Source: Aquilaria yunnanensis
Taxonomy: Eukaryota > Streptophyta > Magnoliopsida > Malvales > Thymelaeaceae
Assembly (NCBI GenBank): GCA_039654915.1
Contig: JBDJPA010000012.1
Span: 806,001-870,000, forward strand
Reading direction: 5' to 3'
Length of the DNA: 64,000 nucleotides
The notes under the pieces are model-generated. The model did not search any database. It was not told where the DNA came from and worked only from the letters and a program-made list of their open reading frames with translations. This document shows positions 24,792 to 43,000 of the stretch, piece by piece. How positions within the stretch are numbered: position 1 is the stretch's first letter; each line of letters begins with the position of its first letter. The translations under genes and the position numbers were made by a program.

Positions 24792-26011
24792 TCAGATGTC
24801 CCCTCCCCCTCTTTTTTGTAGCTGAACTCGCAGCCAATGCAGCTGCACCTCCCCTAAACCACCACAACCTCGAAGAAACACAGGAATGGCTCTCTCATTC
24901 TCCATAAAAAAATCATAGGCTGCCATCCAAAATGGATCCCCATAACTAACACCCGGTAACTCCGCAACCCCTGTCATAACGAGTCCCATGTCGTTTGGAT
25001 CGGAGATTGCTTGAGCAAGCTCTGTCCATTGCTCTTTTCGGCCTGTGGTGAGATAGTCACTTATTTTTGAAAGCATTTCTGTTTGATCTCGCTCGCCTGA
25101 CTTCCGCTTACGTCTGCTGGATTTTCGAGCAGAACGGGGCTCCTCATGTGAAATGCCCACGGGAGAGACATGGGAAGGGCCGGCAGCATGGAAGACATCT
25201 GAATTCTGTGCTGCCCGTCTTGAGAACCCTGAACTCGTACCCTCTGGATGGTCTCTTTCATTGGGGACATGATGGATCGGCTCTTGGGTCTCAGTATCCC
25301 CAACATCTTCTGCATAAGAGTCCGCTGAATCCCCATTCAAGTTAGGGATGCGCGGATTGCCACCCATCTGTGGAGACCAACCAAATCTTGACAAATCCCG
25401 AACGGGAGCAAACATCCTCTCCATGTCAACCAAGTTGGGAATCCGCTTACCCCTGAGTGTAGCTGCCAATGGGTTTTGCTGCAATACAACATTACAGGGA
25501 CATGTCATTTTCTAGTTATTCAAAATGTAATAAGTAGAACAAGTAGTATAGGAGTAGACTTATAATAAAAAAAGATCAGCAGTAGTTAAGTTACCTGAAT
25601 GCGAGCCTCCCACCAATCATCATCTGCCATTATGGTTCCCCGCTCATAATCCCACCCTAGCCCAGTCATAGAGCCTAGTAGTTTCTTTGTCTCCTTGTAG
25701 GTATTCTTTAGTAGCCTCCACTTATTCTTAATCTGGACCTTGGTATACGGCAAACCAGTTTCCTGCCGGAAACCATTAAAAATGAAGGACCAGCCGTTTT
25801 TTGTTAAATGTCCCCCTTTCATTAAGTTTTGGTCAGCCGCTTGTGCAGCCCACCGACAGAAAATGTCGGTGGTAGCCGGGTCACAATCAGCCCGTGGCCC
25901 TCTAACAATCTCCTCTGGATCCCCATTATGACCACGAACATTGATGCCAAACATTATAGTTCGTCTCCTCAACTGCCAAGGAAACCCACATAGAAGTGTG
26001 TCACATGGCAT
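24792..26011 (-). CDS. PIF/Harbinger ORF1: Myb/SANT-like DNA-binding protein
   Basis: Two exons: 26011-25595 and 25478-24792 (donor CAG/GTAACT, acceptor TTGCAG/CAAAAC), phase-matched at ARIQ/QNPLAAT. Exon 1 holds a trihelix/Myb_DNA-bind_3-type domain with LTKNGWSFIFNGF, YTKVQIKNKWRLLKN and MADDDWWEARIQ. Exon 2 is a long Ser/Pro/Glu-rich linker with a basic patch (RKSSRRKRKSGERD) and a conserved tail, MLSKISDYLTTGRKEQW. Such proteins bind subterminal DNA and bring the transposase to the nucleus. The order, ORF1 upstream of transposase on the same strand, is the normal arrangement. The start may be the second ATG (MFGINVRG). No stops interrupt the frame. Confidence 0.82.
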
Positions 26012-27769
26012 ACTATTCAGAACTCAGATGAACCAACACAGACATCTTAAGATGTACCCAACATACAAACTCTGTAAACTACGATGTTACTAAGCAGCAT
26101 GAGCATGGACAATGCATGTATGATTCATGGAGAAGAGAAAACATCAAAGAAAAAAGAAAGGAATAACAGTGGTGAAGTACCCAGTAGCTTTTGACAGAAA
26201 TGTGAGTGGGAGGAGAGTCAACCACTCTGTTACGCAGCTTCATACAATACGTAACACAGAACCAGTTTACCCTATACTTGCTCAACCTATCGATGCGTTT
26301 GGCAGAGAACCACCTACAACCAAAAACCGAAAAAAAAAATAAACAAAATATGAGTTCTTTGTAAGTAGTATGATTGCACTCCTGGAAGCGATAAAGTAAC
26401 ATTGCATAGCTCATAATGTTCTTTACAGTAGGGAGTAGAATATTCAACAATAAAATGAGCAATGTCAATGGAAGTTAATCGCAGAGTCTTAGTTGAGAAC
26501 CACCATAGAATTAGAAATCTGGAAATGAAAACAAAACCCAGGCAATGATTTCTTTTATAGTTAGTAATTCATATCATTCTCAAGCACTCATGTATAACGC
26601 AACCACAGAACTGCATTAACTGCATGTTTAACAACTAATATAAACCAATTCTCAGTTACAGAGCAACTTTCTCAAACATTACAGAAAGCAAACTGAATAT
26701 GGGAGGAAATTAACATGAATAACTAAAAACCTACAATATCATAGACACCATATAAGGAAGTTTGACTTGGACCAACGTGGGATAATTGTTTCTGCTAATC
26801 AGTATGGTTAAAAAATATTCTGCTATTCAGTTTTGCAACAGAACATATTTTCTCAAACAAAGATAAAGGTAGATGCCTCATGTGAAATGAATGGTAAGGC
26901 AAAATAAAAAACAAACTCAGGTGATGGCAGAGTATGAGGAAGCCCCTGTTGATGCAGCACAAATGAATGCAAAGCAGCCATATGGCCAGGTGGAAGGTAG
27001 GTGTGCATTCCAAGCATAGATGATGGAGTAATTGATACACTTTCAACATGATCATTCTGATGGAACAGAAAATTTTTTGCAATTTAAAAAGGAAGATTAT
27101 CAGTGAGAGATATGCTAAGTTGACCACTTAAAACAAAAACATCAAAAGCTGTTAAGAGGAAAATTTGAAATCAATATAAGGTTGCAAACAGATTTTTTTT
27201 TATCTTTCCTGTTTACCACACAAAGTACTGAAACCACAGCAACCTCATTAAGTACATTGCAATACAATCAAGAGGCACATGACATAAAAAACAGAAAACT
27301 CATTTCTGGCATTGGGAAAGCAAACGAGCAGTGCTTAAACAAGAAAGTTGAGTTGGTGTAAGGATAAGGAAGATTTTCCATCCCTGAGGGTGAGGTACAA
27401 AAGCATAGGAAGGTTTGCTAATCAACTACTTCGAATAATATTATCGAGTTGCTAATCAACTCATACAAGTCACTGATATGAATGGGATTGATATTAGTCA
27501 TTCTAGTTACTGCTCACATCAGCAAAACATGGGAAACAAAAAATTCACAACACAATTGCCCCATCATAATCACACCCAAAAGCAAAATACAAGTACTATC
27601 TTACAACATATTAGAAGGAACAAGCAACGAAAAGGGCTAAACACAAGAACACAGGCAGGTGGTGGTTTGGATGAGTTCTAACAAAAACAGGTTTTCAAGG
27701 GAAGCTTATCGCAGGAGAACAAACACTCACAACTGAAGTAGTCACATACTTCCATTAATCAATTCTGTT
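26012..27769. other. Composite-element interior, mostly unassigned
   Basis: Apart from one exon-like piece (26918-27056) I see no recognisable gene. The DNA is AT-rich and intron-like. Confidence 0.4.
26918..27056 (-). pseudogene. Orphan exon-like fragment of unknown gene
   Basis: After a good acceptor (TTCTGTTCCATCAG) the minus strand reads NDHVESVSITPSSMLGM followed by HTYLPPGHMAALHSFV and a Gln/Pro-rich stretch to about 26918. The composition looks like the low-complexity region of a plant regulatory protein, but I do not recognise the family. The donor side is unclear. It is probably another captured scrap. Confidence 0.4.
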
Positions 27770-28712
27770 TATCCTTCCAAGAGTCAAGAATTTCCACTGC
27801 AAATCTCTCCACATCATTGAGGAACTCTGGCTTTGATTTCATGACAGTGACAACAATAAGAGCCACATTCCTCAGCCTCTTGTGTGTGTCACCGACAGCC
27901 ACCAGCAAAGAGAGATTCCCCAGAATCCCATGGATAGGCTTCGGATAGCAACACTGGAACAACTTCCCTTCGTTCTGAAGGATGAAGTAGTTCAGCTCCG
28001 GGTCACAAGACACCACTGTTGGAGACAAGAACAAATGACACTTGAAAACTTTCCCATACCTGAAAACATTAGTATCCTAATTATTTATCAAACTCGAACG
28101 AGAAATCCTGAAATCAAACCACTTCCCTTGGTACCGTTTTGTCTGTTATAGAACCGAAACATATTACTAAAAAAAAAAACCATGGGAAGAAACTGATTAT
28201 TGTATGTACACTTACAATATGAGTTGGGAGGCGCGAGGAAGGGAAAGGTGACGGCTTTCGGGCAGAAGCTCTCCAGAGGATGGAACCGGCCAAGAAACCA
28301 CCGACCGCGACTAGGTGGGAACGGGGACTGGTACGCCGACATCGATTGCCGGAAGATAAAGTGGAAATCAGAGACGGGAGAAGAGAATAAATCAAATACG
28401 ATTAGGGTAACCGATTACTGACCTTAGGAAACGAGATGAGCAATCGGACCTGAGGCGATAGCTCCACGAAGGTCAGCCACACTAGATAGAGGTACGCGAT
28501 GGAACGGAGGCGGAGGAGCTACGGAGGTGGCTCAGACGAAGGTGTGCCGGCAGGGATGAAAGTGTGGAACCAAAGGGAAGAATCCAACTTACGTTTTACT
28601 GGGTGGTACAATAGTAATCACGCCACAACTAACCACCCGCCTCATTTTACCCGACCCGGCTCCTTTTACCTGGCTTCCTGAATTGCCCGCCGACATTTTT
28701 TAATTAACACTT
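27770..28712 (-). repeat. Right arm of the roughly 940-bp inverted repeat, with a P450 exon copy
   Basis: It is the inverse of 19763-20716. It holds the first P450 exon (minus strand, [14 protein letters not shown] through SWKDKQ) but stops at the residues DKQN, where the arm ends. The amino-acid sequence is the same as in the left arm. Confidence 0.9.
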
Positions 28713-28832
28713 CTTTCCCCCTTTTTTTATTTTTTTTTTTTTTATTACTTCCCTTACTGTTTTTTTTTTTTTTTTGCCTTAACCTAAATACCCAAAATAA
28801 TAAAATATACTAAATTTGGTTGGTTCATTACA

Positions 28833-31800
28833 TTAAGTCTAGAGTTCTGTAGCTTCCTAAAGGGGATAGGAATACTTGGTTTTACCAAACTACTGCCCTT
28901 GTCATCAGGAGGAGGTAAAAAATTGTCCAGTTGCTTGACAGTGTTGGAAACTGGTTTGACACACCTGATCAAATTGTGAGTCATATAGTGTGTCATTTCT
29001 CTGATATTTTCACCTCTTCTCATGAGGTTGTTAGCTGGCACCCCCATTGGTCTGTCAAGGTCAAGTTGGAAAATCCCCCTAGAAATTTACATATGCTTGC
29101 CAGCATGCCAAGTCTTGAGGAAGTTAGACATGCCCTTTGGGACATGAAGCCCCTTAAGGCCCCTGGCCCTGATGGCTATGATCCCATGTTTTTTCAAATA
29201 TTCTAGGAAACTGTTAAGGATTCTCTTTCCCAGGATATTAGGGATATCTTTCTAAAGAGATCTGTGCCTGAAGATTGGAACAGTTGTTTGGTTTCCCTTG
29301 TTCTTGAAACCCAAAATCTTGAAACTATTAGGTAGTTCAGACTCATTAGCCTTTGTAATACAAAGTACAAAATCATTTTAGAAATTCTGGTTCAGAGATT
29401 GAGAAATGATATCTCTCGGCTGATTGGGCCTTGGCAGGCTGCTTTTATTCCTGGAAGAAAATCTGCTGATAACGCTTTGATTGTGTAGGAAATTGTTCAT
29501 TATTCTCATAAGAAAAAAGGTAAGTCTGCTGCTATGTTCATAAAATTAGATTTGGATAAAGCTTAAGATCATCTTGAGTGGCATTTTATTAGATGGGCCT
29601 TTGAGTTCTTTAATTTCCTAGCCGATGATATCTCTCTGTTAATGGCTTGTGTTACCTCCAATAACATGTCTGTGTTGGTCAATGGTGAGTCTACTCCAAA
29701 AATTTTTCCTTCAAGGGGTATAAGACGAGGGAATCCTCTCCCCCCTTACATTTTCACTCTTTGCTTAGAGTTCCTTGCCTATAAAATTGCGTTGGAGTGT
29801 GAAAATGGGAATTGGGAACTGTTCAAAATTGGTAAGAGTAGGGTGGCCATTTCAAAGCTCTTCTTTGCTGATGACATTATCCTTCTTGCTAAGGCCTCTG
29901 CTAAATCAGCCTCTACTATTGCTAATTTGTTGAATGAATTCTTTGATTTATCTGGTCAAGTTATTAGTATTGATAAGTCTGAGTTTCTTTTCTCCAATAA
30001 CTGTCCTGATAGCCTTCGTGTTAGACTGTGTAATCTGCTGAATTTTCAGGAAACTAAGGATATTGGTAAGTACCTGGGATTTCCTATGATCCATGGGAAA
30101 TGGCCTAAAGGTAAGTGCCAGCTATCCTTGATAAATTGGACAGAAAATTTAGTGGCTGAAAAAGAGATTGTTTATCTATTGCTGGTAGGGTTATTCTTAC
30201 TAAGTCTGTGCTTACTACTATTCCTGCCTATTATATGCAATTGGGTATACTTCCTGCTTCGATCACTAATCACATTGACAAAGTTTGCCGGGACTTAATT
30301 TGGGGTTCATATCCTGAGAAAAGGAAACTTCATCTCATTCGTTGGGATACTGTCACTAAACCCAAGGAAACCGGTGGGTTGGGTCTTTTCGCTGCTAGGC
30401 ATCTCAATGAATCTATTATTGATAAATTGGCTTGTCAATTGAAGCTTAATGAAAAACAACCGTGGGCTGATGTTACTGGGACATAGGTGATGGTACCAAT
30501 ATCTTGTTGGTAAGTAAGGCAAGAATCCTTATTGTAAGAATGCTTCCCACCTTTAGAAGAATTTGAGAAACTCTTGGAATTGGATTAATAAATTCCTTTA
30601 CTGGGACATAGGTGATGGTACCACTATTAATTTTTGGCATGATACTTGGTGTGGTGATGTGCCTCTTAGAGCTCAAATTGCTGGTCCCCTTCATGAATGG
30701 GAGTATGATACATTGGTTAACCAATATTTTTCAGGGGAAAAAGACATTAGTTTTGCGCTTCCCGCTTCTATTACTGCTAAATTTCGAATATTTGCTACAA
30801 ATTTTCTATTGGTACTCCTGATAAACCTCACTGTAAATTTGCTTGTAATGGAAAGTTCAATTTGTCTCAAATTTATGCCAGTAGATGTGATCTCCCTGAC
30901 TCAGATAGGTCTGATATTGGTTGAAGTTGGATCTAGAAGATTAATACCCCTTCTAAGATAAAAATTTTCTTGTGGAAACTCTTGCATGACCAACTTCCTG
31001 TTGGACCTTATTTTTCTCATATTGGTATTGGTCATTCCCCTCTCTGTCCTAGATGCAGCAGATCTGTTCCTGAAACCCCTTCTCATCTTTTCACCGAATG
31101 TTGGTTTAGTAGAGATAGTTGGGATGAATTCTCTATGCCTGAATGTTTGAATATATTACCCTCAGACTGGCATAATTTTGTCAAGAACATGTGCAATAGT
31201 AGGAGGGAGTCCACTTGTTTTAATATTCCTTATGCTTCTATCTTTCCTTTTATCCTTCGGGGTATTTGGAAGGAAAGGAATTGTCTAGTTTTTGAAAGGA
31301 AAACTTCTGACCCCTCCATTGTTGCTGGAAAAATTAGAGACCATGTTGTTGAGTATTTTGCCTTGATGAACAAATGTAAACCCAACACTCCTTTTCGGTC
31401 TCTTATCTCTAATGAGTGTTGGTCACCTCCCCCAGAAGGTGTGTTTAGGTTGAATGTTGATGGCTCCGTGTATCCTGATGGGAGATCCGCAGGGGCAGGT
31501 GGTATTATCAGAGATGGTCACCGTGGGCCTTAGCCCTCTGATGGCCGAACTCTGGGGCCTCTGTGAGGGCTTAAAAATGGCTGATCTTGTGGGGGGGAGC
31601 TACCATCGAAGTTGAATAAGATTGCAAACAATTATGTGACATGATTTTAGATCTCTCTTTATCCTCCTCCTACTTACATAATCTCCTTTTGGAATGCAGA
31701 TCCCTTCTTCAAAGGTTGAAGGTCAAACATCTTCGTCACAGACCGAGGGAGGCCAACAAGTTTGCTGATGGGCTCGCCAAACTCGCTAGTCATTGTCTCG

Positions 31801-31870
31801 TGAGTCCTTGGGAACCACAGAAAAGAACTAACAATTATGGGATAAATATTTTTCTGTGTGTGTGTTAGCA
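28833..31870 (+). pseudogene. LINE ORF2, reverse transcriptase, zf-RVT-like and RNase H part
   Basis: The frame resumes with SRVLWLPKGDRNTWFYQT and runs through KPLKAPGPDGY, FIPGRKSADNAL, FPSRGIRRGNPLPPYIFTL and the catalytic FFADDIILLA. Then come KYLGFPMIHGKWPKGK and the zf-RVT-like region (WKLLHDQLPVGPYFS ... CPRCSRSVPETPSHLFTECW). The RNase H block is FRLNVDGSVYPDGRSAGAGG and REANKFADGLAKL. Stops occur at about 29205, 29332, 29488, 29565, 30486, 30556 and 31532, plus frameshifts near 30180, 30790 and 30960. A 26-bp direct repeat occurs at 30474 and 30598. It is clearly dead. Confidence 0.9.
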
Positions 31871-32280
31871 TCAAATTAGAGCCAGTTGTCTTGAAAGACT
31901 TGGGCACAAGCACGATGATGAGTGTCTGTGGTTCAACAAAAGTGTGTACGGATTGACTTATGATCTGTGGAACTTGATTTTGAAGAGTTTTGCTTCACAA
32001 ACAAGGTCTCTCTTCTGCTGGCGCAGTATCTTATCTGAATATTGTAAACCAGGCAGCCTAATTCTCTTGGGCCTATTCTGTTGGAAAACCACTTGACAGA
32101 AGCTGACATTGCAGCCGAACCTATCACATGGCCTCAGTGAACCTGTAGGTTCAAGCTCATTAAAGCATCCTACTTCAGCTAGCCCAAGACACCATTCAGA
32201 TATATACGCATCTTACTTCGACTACCCCAAGGCCGCACTCAGATTCCAAGAAGCACACAAGTTTTGCTGGACGTTCCAAG
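31871..32280. other. Spacer between LINE and SAUR
   Basis: No gene seen. It would hold the SAUR promoter and leader. The 3' end of the LINE is not resolved and may extend a little into this stretch. Confidence 0.4.
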
Positions 32281-32757
32281 ATGATCAGCCCAAATAAGCT
32301 CATCAAGCTAGCGAAGAAATGGCAGAATATGGCAGGTATTAGGCAAAAGACAACCACTTTGTTGCAAAGAACTGGCAATATTGACCCTTGTGCTGCAGCA
32401 CGTCATCAACCAAGCACTGACCAGAGACGTTTTGTGCTTCCTTTGGAATATCTGAGGAATGAAATGGTTCAGGAGCTCCTGGTTATGGCAGAAGAAGAGT
32501 TTGGGGTGCCCAGTAACAGAAACCACATATTGCCTTTTGATGGGGCCTTCGTGGATTACATGATTGGCCTGATCAAACGGCACGCAAACAGAGAAGTAGA
32601 GAAGGCACTGCTCATGTCTGTAGCAGGCAGCTGCTGTAGTTTAATCTTACCTTCATCAGCAACGACGAAACCAGCGGTTGGCACTTACCAGTTTCTAAAG
32701 CTTCATTACACCTTTTATATTGTGCATGACTTAGAAAGGAAAAGCACAGAAGTGTAA
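32281..32757 (+). CDS. SAUR-like auxin-responsive protein (divergent, possibly non-functional)
   Basis: A 158-codon single-exon frame. MISPNKLIKLAKKWQNMAG at the N-terminus and RRFVLPLEYLRNEMVQELL, MAEEEFGVPSN and LPFDGAFVDYMIGLI in the body match the SAUR61-68 clade. SAUR proteins inhibit PP2C-D phosphatases and so activate plasma-membrane proton pumps during cell expansion. The usual KG-H/C-F-x-V-Y segment just before the ADQ/TDQ word is absent: the frame reads CAAARHQPSTDQ there. A 35-residue tail beyond the normal CCS end is also unusual. This may be a deletion or compensated frameshift, so the gene could be decaying. It is convergent with the MAP kinase gene. Confidence 0.75.
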   Translation: MISPNKLIKLAKKWQNMAGIRQKTTTLLQRTGNIDPCAAARHQPSTDQRRFVLPLEYLRNEMVQELLVMAEEEFGVPSNRNHILPFDGAFVDYMIGLIKRHANREVEKALLMSVAGSCCSLILPSSATTKPAVGTYQFLKLHYTFYIVHDLERKSTEV

Positions 32758-33236
32758 CAACTGACAGCATCAACAAGATTTTGATTTGAAAGAAACAGAG
32801 CTTTTACATATATCAAGAATTCAAGTTTTGTCTGAACTGAACTGCGCAGAAGAACGAACTTTTGTCTGAACTGAACTGCTTTGAATTCTGGTGTATCAGA
32901 CTGTCATTTACTGCAGCACTTAAATTTTGAAAATTCAAGGAATCTATGTGCTTCTTATACACGCATACGCACTTGTGAGCTGCAAACACGCTTCTGCTAT
33001 TCAACAGGTATAACATTTAGATTTGATAACAGATACGAGCTAAATCAGCAAGTTACAAGAAGAGCAACAACCATACATGATAAAACTGTTTCAATACTAC
33101 CAAAAGTTAGTTTCTCCTACAAACACCATCATCAAGTGACAATGTCCATAGAGAAAAAGAATTACATCTTTGGTGCCTAAGATGAGGGACGAAGCCATGC
33201 TGTCCATGTTCTGGTTCAGTTAGCCAGAGCTGCCAA
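32758..33236. other. Convergent intergenic region
   Basis: It lies between the SAUR stop and the MAP kinase stop and should hold both 3' UTRs. No gene seen. Confidence 0.5.
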
Positions 33237-38705
<5,469 letters not shown>

Positions 38706-39248
38706 TGTCTTAACTTATAAACCCAGGATTTTCAGGCTCCCACCCTAAAACACATAAAGTAAAAAGGAACGAACTTTAGCATCATGAGGGCTCAACGGGA
38801 TCAAACGTTAGAACTAGAGGAAATGCCCAATTTCGAATTTTAAAAAGAAGAGGCAAAACACAGGAAGCAGCAAATTTCTGATTATTGTGACCTTGCAAAT
38901 TTCAAAAGTTAATGCAACCAAATATTGTACAGATTATACCCCAAAAAAGAAAAAAAAAAAGGGAAAAGAAAGAAACAAGATTTAAAAAAGGAATTAGACG
39001 AAATTCATAGAATGAAGGGAACAAACAAGTTAGCTTACCCCTTCCTCAGCTAGCTACGCACCCAGAAGCTAATATGCTTGATTACTCGAAACTCGAAAGT
39101 CTCAATTTATCCTCCAGCCCTTCAACGGGACAGATACAACTGCTCAAGATACAACCTTGAACGCAAAAGCTATGTACAGAATAAAGTAACCCAAAAAAAT
39201 AAAAGGTTTGAGATTGGCACTGAACCGTTGTTAGAAACGCGCAAATCA
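38706..39248 (-). promoter_or_regulatory. 5' UTR exons and promoter zone of the MAP kinase
   Basis: A likely 5' UTR intron lies between 38745 and 39038 on the minus strand: donor GGG/GTAAGC ending at 39039, acceptor TTTTAG before 38744. A noncoding first exon would start near 39230. The Mutator-like element begins at 39249, so the native promoter upstream has been displaced or replaced. Confidence 0.5.
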
Positions 39249-39605
39249 GGGTAAATTGCACGATTAGACCCTAACCTTTAATCATTATTCTAGTTTTAAC
39301 TGCAATCTCCAATTTGCACGTTTTAACTCCCTAACCTCATTAAAACTTTTTTATTTTGGATCTTTGGGTGATGGAACTTGTTAGTTTAAACGGAAATTGC
39401 CATGTCAGCATAGAATTATAGGTACAACGTTAAATATAACCCCTGAAAACTTTTTTTCAATAAAAAAAACTCTAAAAACTTTAAAATCTAATAAAAAACT
39501 CCTTAAAAATCTAAGAGAAAACCATCCGGCCTCCATCTCCATCTCCTTCTCCAACCACCCTCTCCTCCATTTGCCACCTTCTCCGAGTACCCCAAGTCCT
39601 TCGTC
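39249..39605 (+). repeat. Left TIR of the 6-kb Mutator-like element
   Basis: Inverse of about 44870-45224, with scattered mismatches and small indels. Confidence 0.8.
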
Positions 39606-39692
39606 CCCAGTCCCTCTCCCTCATGCCAACCAGCCTTATCGGTTTTCTTCCCTTTCCCCACCACTGTTCCCTCTTCCCTCCCTCTTGGCCAC

Positions 39693-39889
39693 AGATAAAA
39701 AGAAGATGAATGCAAGACCAGAAAGTTTTGAATGGTTTTCTCTTGATTAATTCGAACATACAAAGGAGCTGCATATATACAGTAAGACAAATCCTACTTC
39801 TCTTAACTAAATACATGGGTTTTCCTAATTTAACTGCTACTGGATCATACATACAAGGAAAATTAATATTGATATTATTTACTTCTTCA
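39693..39889 (-). repeat. 3' LTR of the degenerate copia
   Basis: About 197 bp, paired with 44330-44529. Confidence 0.8.
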
Positions 39890-40025
39890 CTCCATATTAA
39901 GTTGGAGCATGAGTATTCATGACACCCAACTTGCCAAGAAGAAACTGAAACTGTTGTTTGCCTAAGCCCTTTGTAAATAAATTTATCGGCTGAAGGTGCG
40001 ACTGAAGGTATCGTGGTAGAGGTTC

Positions 40026-43000
40026 TCAAGACAATAATTTTTCATGAATAAAGTGACAGTCCACTTCAATGTGCTTTGTTCTTTCATGGAAGACCGGATT
40101 ATTGGCTATATGTATAGCTGCTTGCTTGTCACAGTAAAGATTTGTTGCCACCATTTGTTTTGCAAGCAACTCACTTAGCAATTGCCATAACCATATAATC
40201 TCGTTTGATGCCATTGCCATCGCCCTATATTCGGCTTCTGCAAATGATCGAGACACCGTTAGTTGTTTATTACTTCTCCAAGATATGGGAGATGTTCCAA
40301 GCTAAATGTAAATTCCTATGACATACCTTCTTGTCAGGAGGCAACTTGCCCAATCTGCATTATAATATGCTTTCAAAGTCATGTCATTTTCTTGCTTTAA
40401 TAGAATACCCTGACCTGGATAGCTCTTTAAGTATTTTAGTACATGAATAAGTCCATTCCAATGCTCTGCCCGATGTTTTTGCACAAATTGGCTCAACATA
40501 TGTGATATTTGGGCAAGTTATTGTCAAGTACAATAATCGACCTATTAACCTTCGATATTTTCCTAGCTCTGAAAAGTAATCTCCATATGCATGCTCAAGC
40601 CGATGATTTTGTTCTATAAGAGTGTTCAAGGATTTACAGCCTGTGAGACCTATCTCATTCAAGATGTCTAGCACAAACTTTTGTTGATTCAGAAATAGTC
40701 TTGTTGACCTTCAAGCAGCTTCTATCCCAAGGAAATACTTCAAGTTTCCTAAGTCCTTAATTTTAAAATGATTGCCCAAGTACGACTTAAAACTTGTGCA
40801 AGCCTTGGAGTTGTTTCCTACAAGAATAATATCATCAATATAAACAAGTAGCCTTATAAAAACTTATTCTTTCCTGTATATGAAGAGTTTACTTTCAACC
40901 TTTGACTGCACAAAGCCATACTCCAAAAATGCTTATGCCAATTTTGCAAACCAATTTCTGGGAGCTTGTTTCAATCCATGCAAGAACTTTTGTAGTTTGC
41001 AAACAGCATTTTCTTTTTTGGAATTGAACCCAGGTGGAAGCTTTATATAAATCTATTCACTTAAGTCATTATGCAAGAAGGCATTGTTCACGTCCATTTG
41101 ATGCAACTCCCACTCCCTTGCTATGATTATTGCCAGAAAGGTCCTCACTAATAATGTTTTACAACTGGTGCAAAGGTTTCGGTATAGTCTTTTTCCTGAA
41201 CTTGACTGAACCCCTGCATTACTAACTTTGCCTTGAAGAGTTCAACACTATTGTCGGCTTTATATCTGATTTGATAGACCTACTTGCATCCTACCACCTT
41301 TTTTCCCAGTAGTAGACTCATAACTTTCCAAGTTTTGTTATCTTCCAATGCCTTGATCTTTATGTTCATTGCTTTAATCCACCGCTTGTCTTTGATTGCT
41401 TCTGTGTAACTGTTTGGCTCATCATGCGTGCTGATGGCAACTAAGAAAGCTATATGAGTTAAGCTAAACTTATTATAAGAAATGTAATGTGATAGAGGAT
41501 AAGCCTTGCCTGTCAATGCCTTTTGAACTGGTTTTCCCCTGGATCATTCTAGTATAGTGTCGCACACATAGTCACTTAGATACTCGGGTCTTCTTCTTTC
41601 TCTTTGGGGTCATTTCTCTACTTGATTGTTTTGAGCCACCTCTTCGCTAGAAACACTATCTCCACTGTGTGCTTCTTAATCCTCACTTGGTTCCACTTGT
41701 CCATCTTATTCCTTTGCACTTGTTTTCCCTTGGTTAAAAGTCAGATCTACATCTCCATCTCCATACATATTCATTTCTTTCATCGACACTTTGTGCCCCC
41801 CTCACTTCAGACTTTCTTTATCTTGCCTTCATTAATATTTTCTGAATGAGAATACATCCTCGTAGAACTATACATCTGTTGAAACAAAAGTATCATTTCT
41901 TTCCAAGCTATACATTTTCCATCTTTTCTTACCATAAGGGTAACCAATGAAGACACATTTTTCTGCTCTCTTTTCAAATTTATCATTCTTAGGTGTTTGT
42001 CTTTTTGCATAGCTGAGATATCCGAATGTTCTAATATGCAAATAAGACGACTTCTTCCCAAACAGAACTTCAAACGGTGTGCGACCTCCCAATATACTGC
42101 TTGGCATGTAATTAATTAAGTATGTTGCCATCATAATACATTATCCCCAAAACTCCAATGGCAGATTTGCTTGAAATCTCAATGCCCTAGCTACATTCAA
42201 AATATGTTGGTGCTTTCTTTCAATCTTTTCATTTTGTTGCAGGGTCTTGACACATGATGTTTGATGAACTATCCCTTGGTTAAGAAAAAACTCACAAAGA
42301 TCTCCCATGAACTTAGTTCCATTATCACTCATTACTCTTTTAACATTAGTACCAAACTGCCTTTTCACCATCGTGTAAAATGACATGAATGTCTTCTGAG
42401 TTTGCACCTTATCACGCAATAGATATATCAAAGTGCTTTGAGTAAAATCATCTATGATCATTAAAAATAATGTGCTATTGACATTAATGTAGTATGATAC
42501 ATACCCTATAGATTGTAGTAGACTAATTCAAACAAATGACTGGCTTTATTATTACTTGAATGAAAGACAAGTCAAGATTGTTTGGCTTGATGAAAAATAT
42601 CACAACCCAATTCTTTATATCTTTCTGAAACAAGACTATATGCTTTTGATATATAAGATATATTCCTCATTGAAGGATGCCCCAGATGTCTGTGCCATAA
42701 CTTTTGAATATCTTTTCCAACAGTCATTGCTAGTGCGCTATGTATGCTTCGCAAATAGTAGACACCATCCTTAAGATCACCCAGTCCAATCAATGTCCAC
42801 AGGATTAGGTCTTGAAATATATACACATTCAAATAATAAATAATAGCATAACTCATATCCTCACTTAGATTTCTTATATAAATCAAATTGCACTTGAAGT
42901 TTGGCACATATAACACATTCTTCAATTTAATGTTTTCATTAATGAGGATATCTCATTTCTTCTTAATTTTTAGAGAACTACTGTCAAGTATAATAACCCT

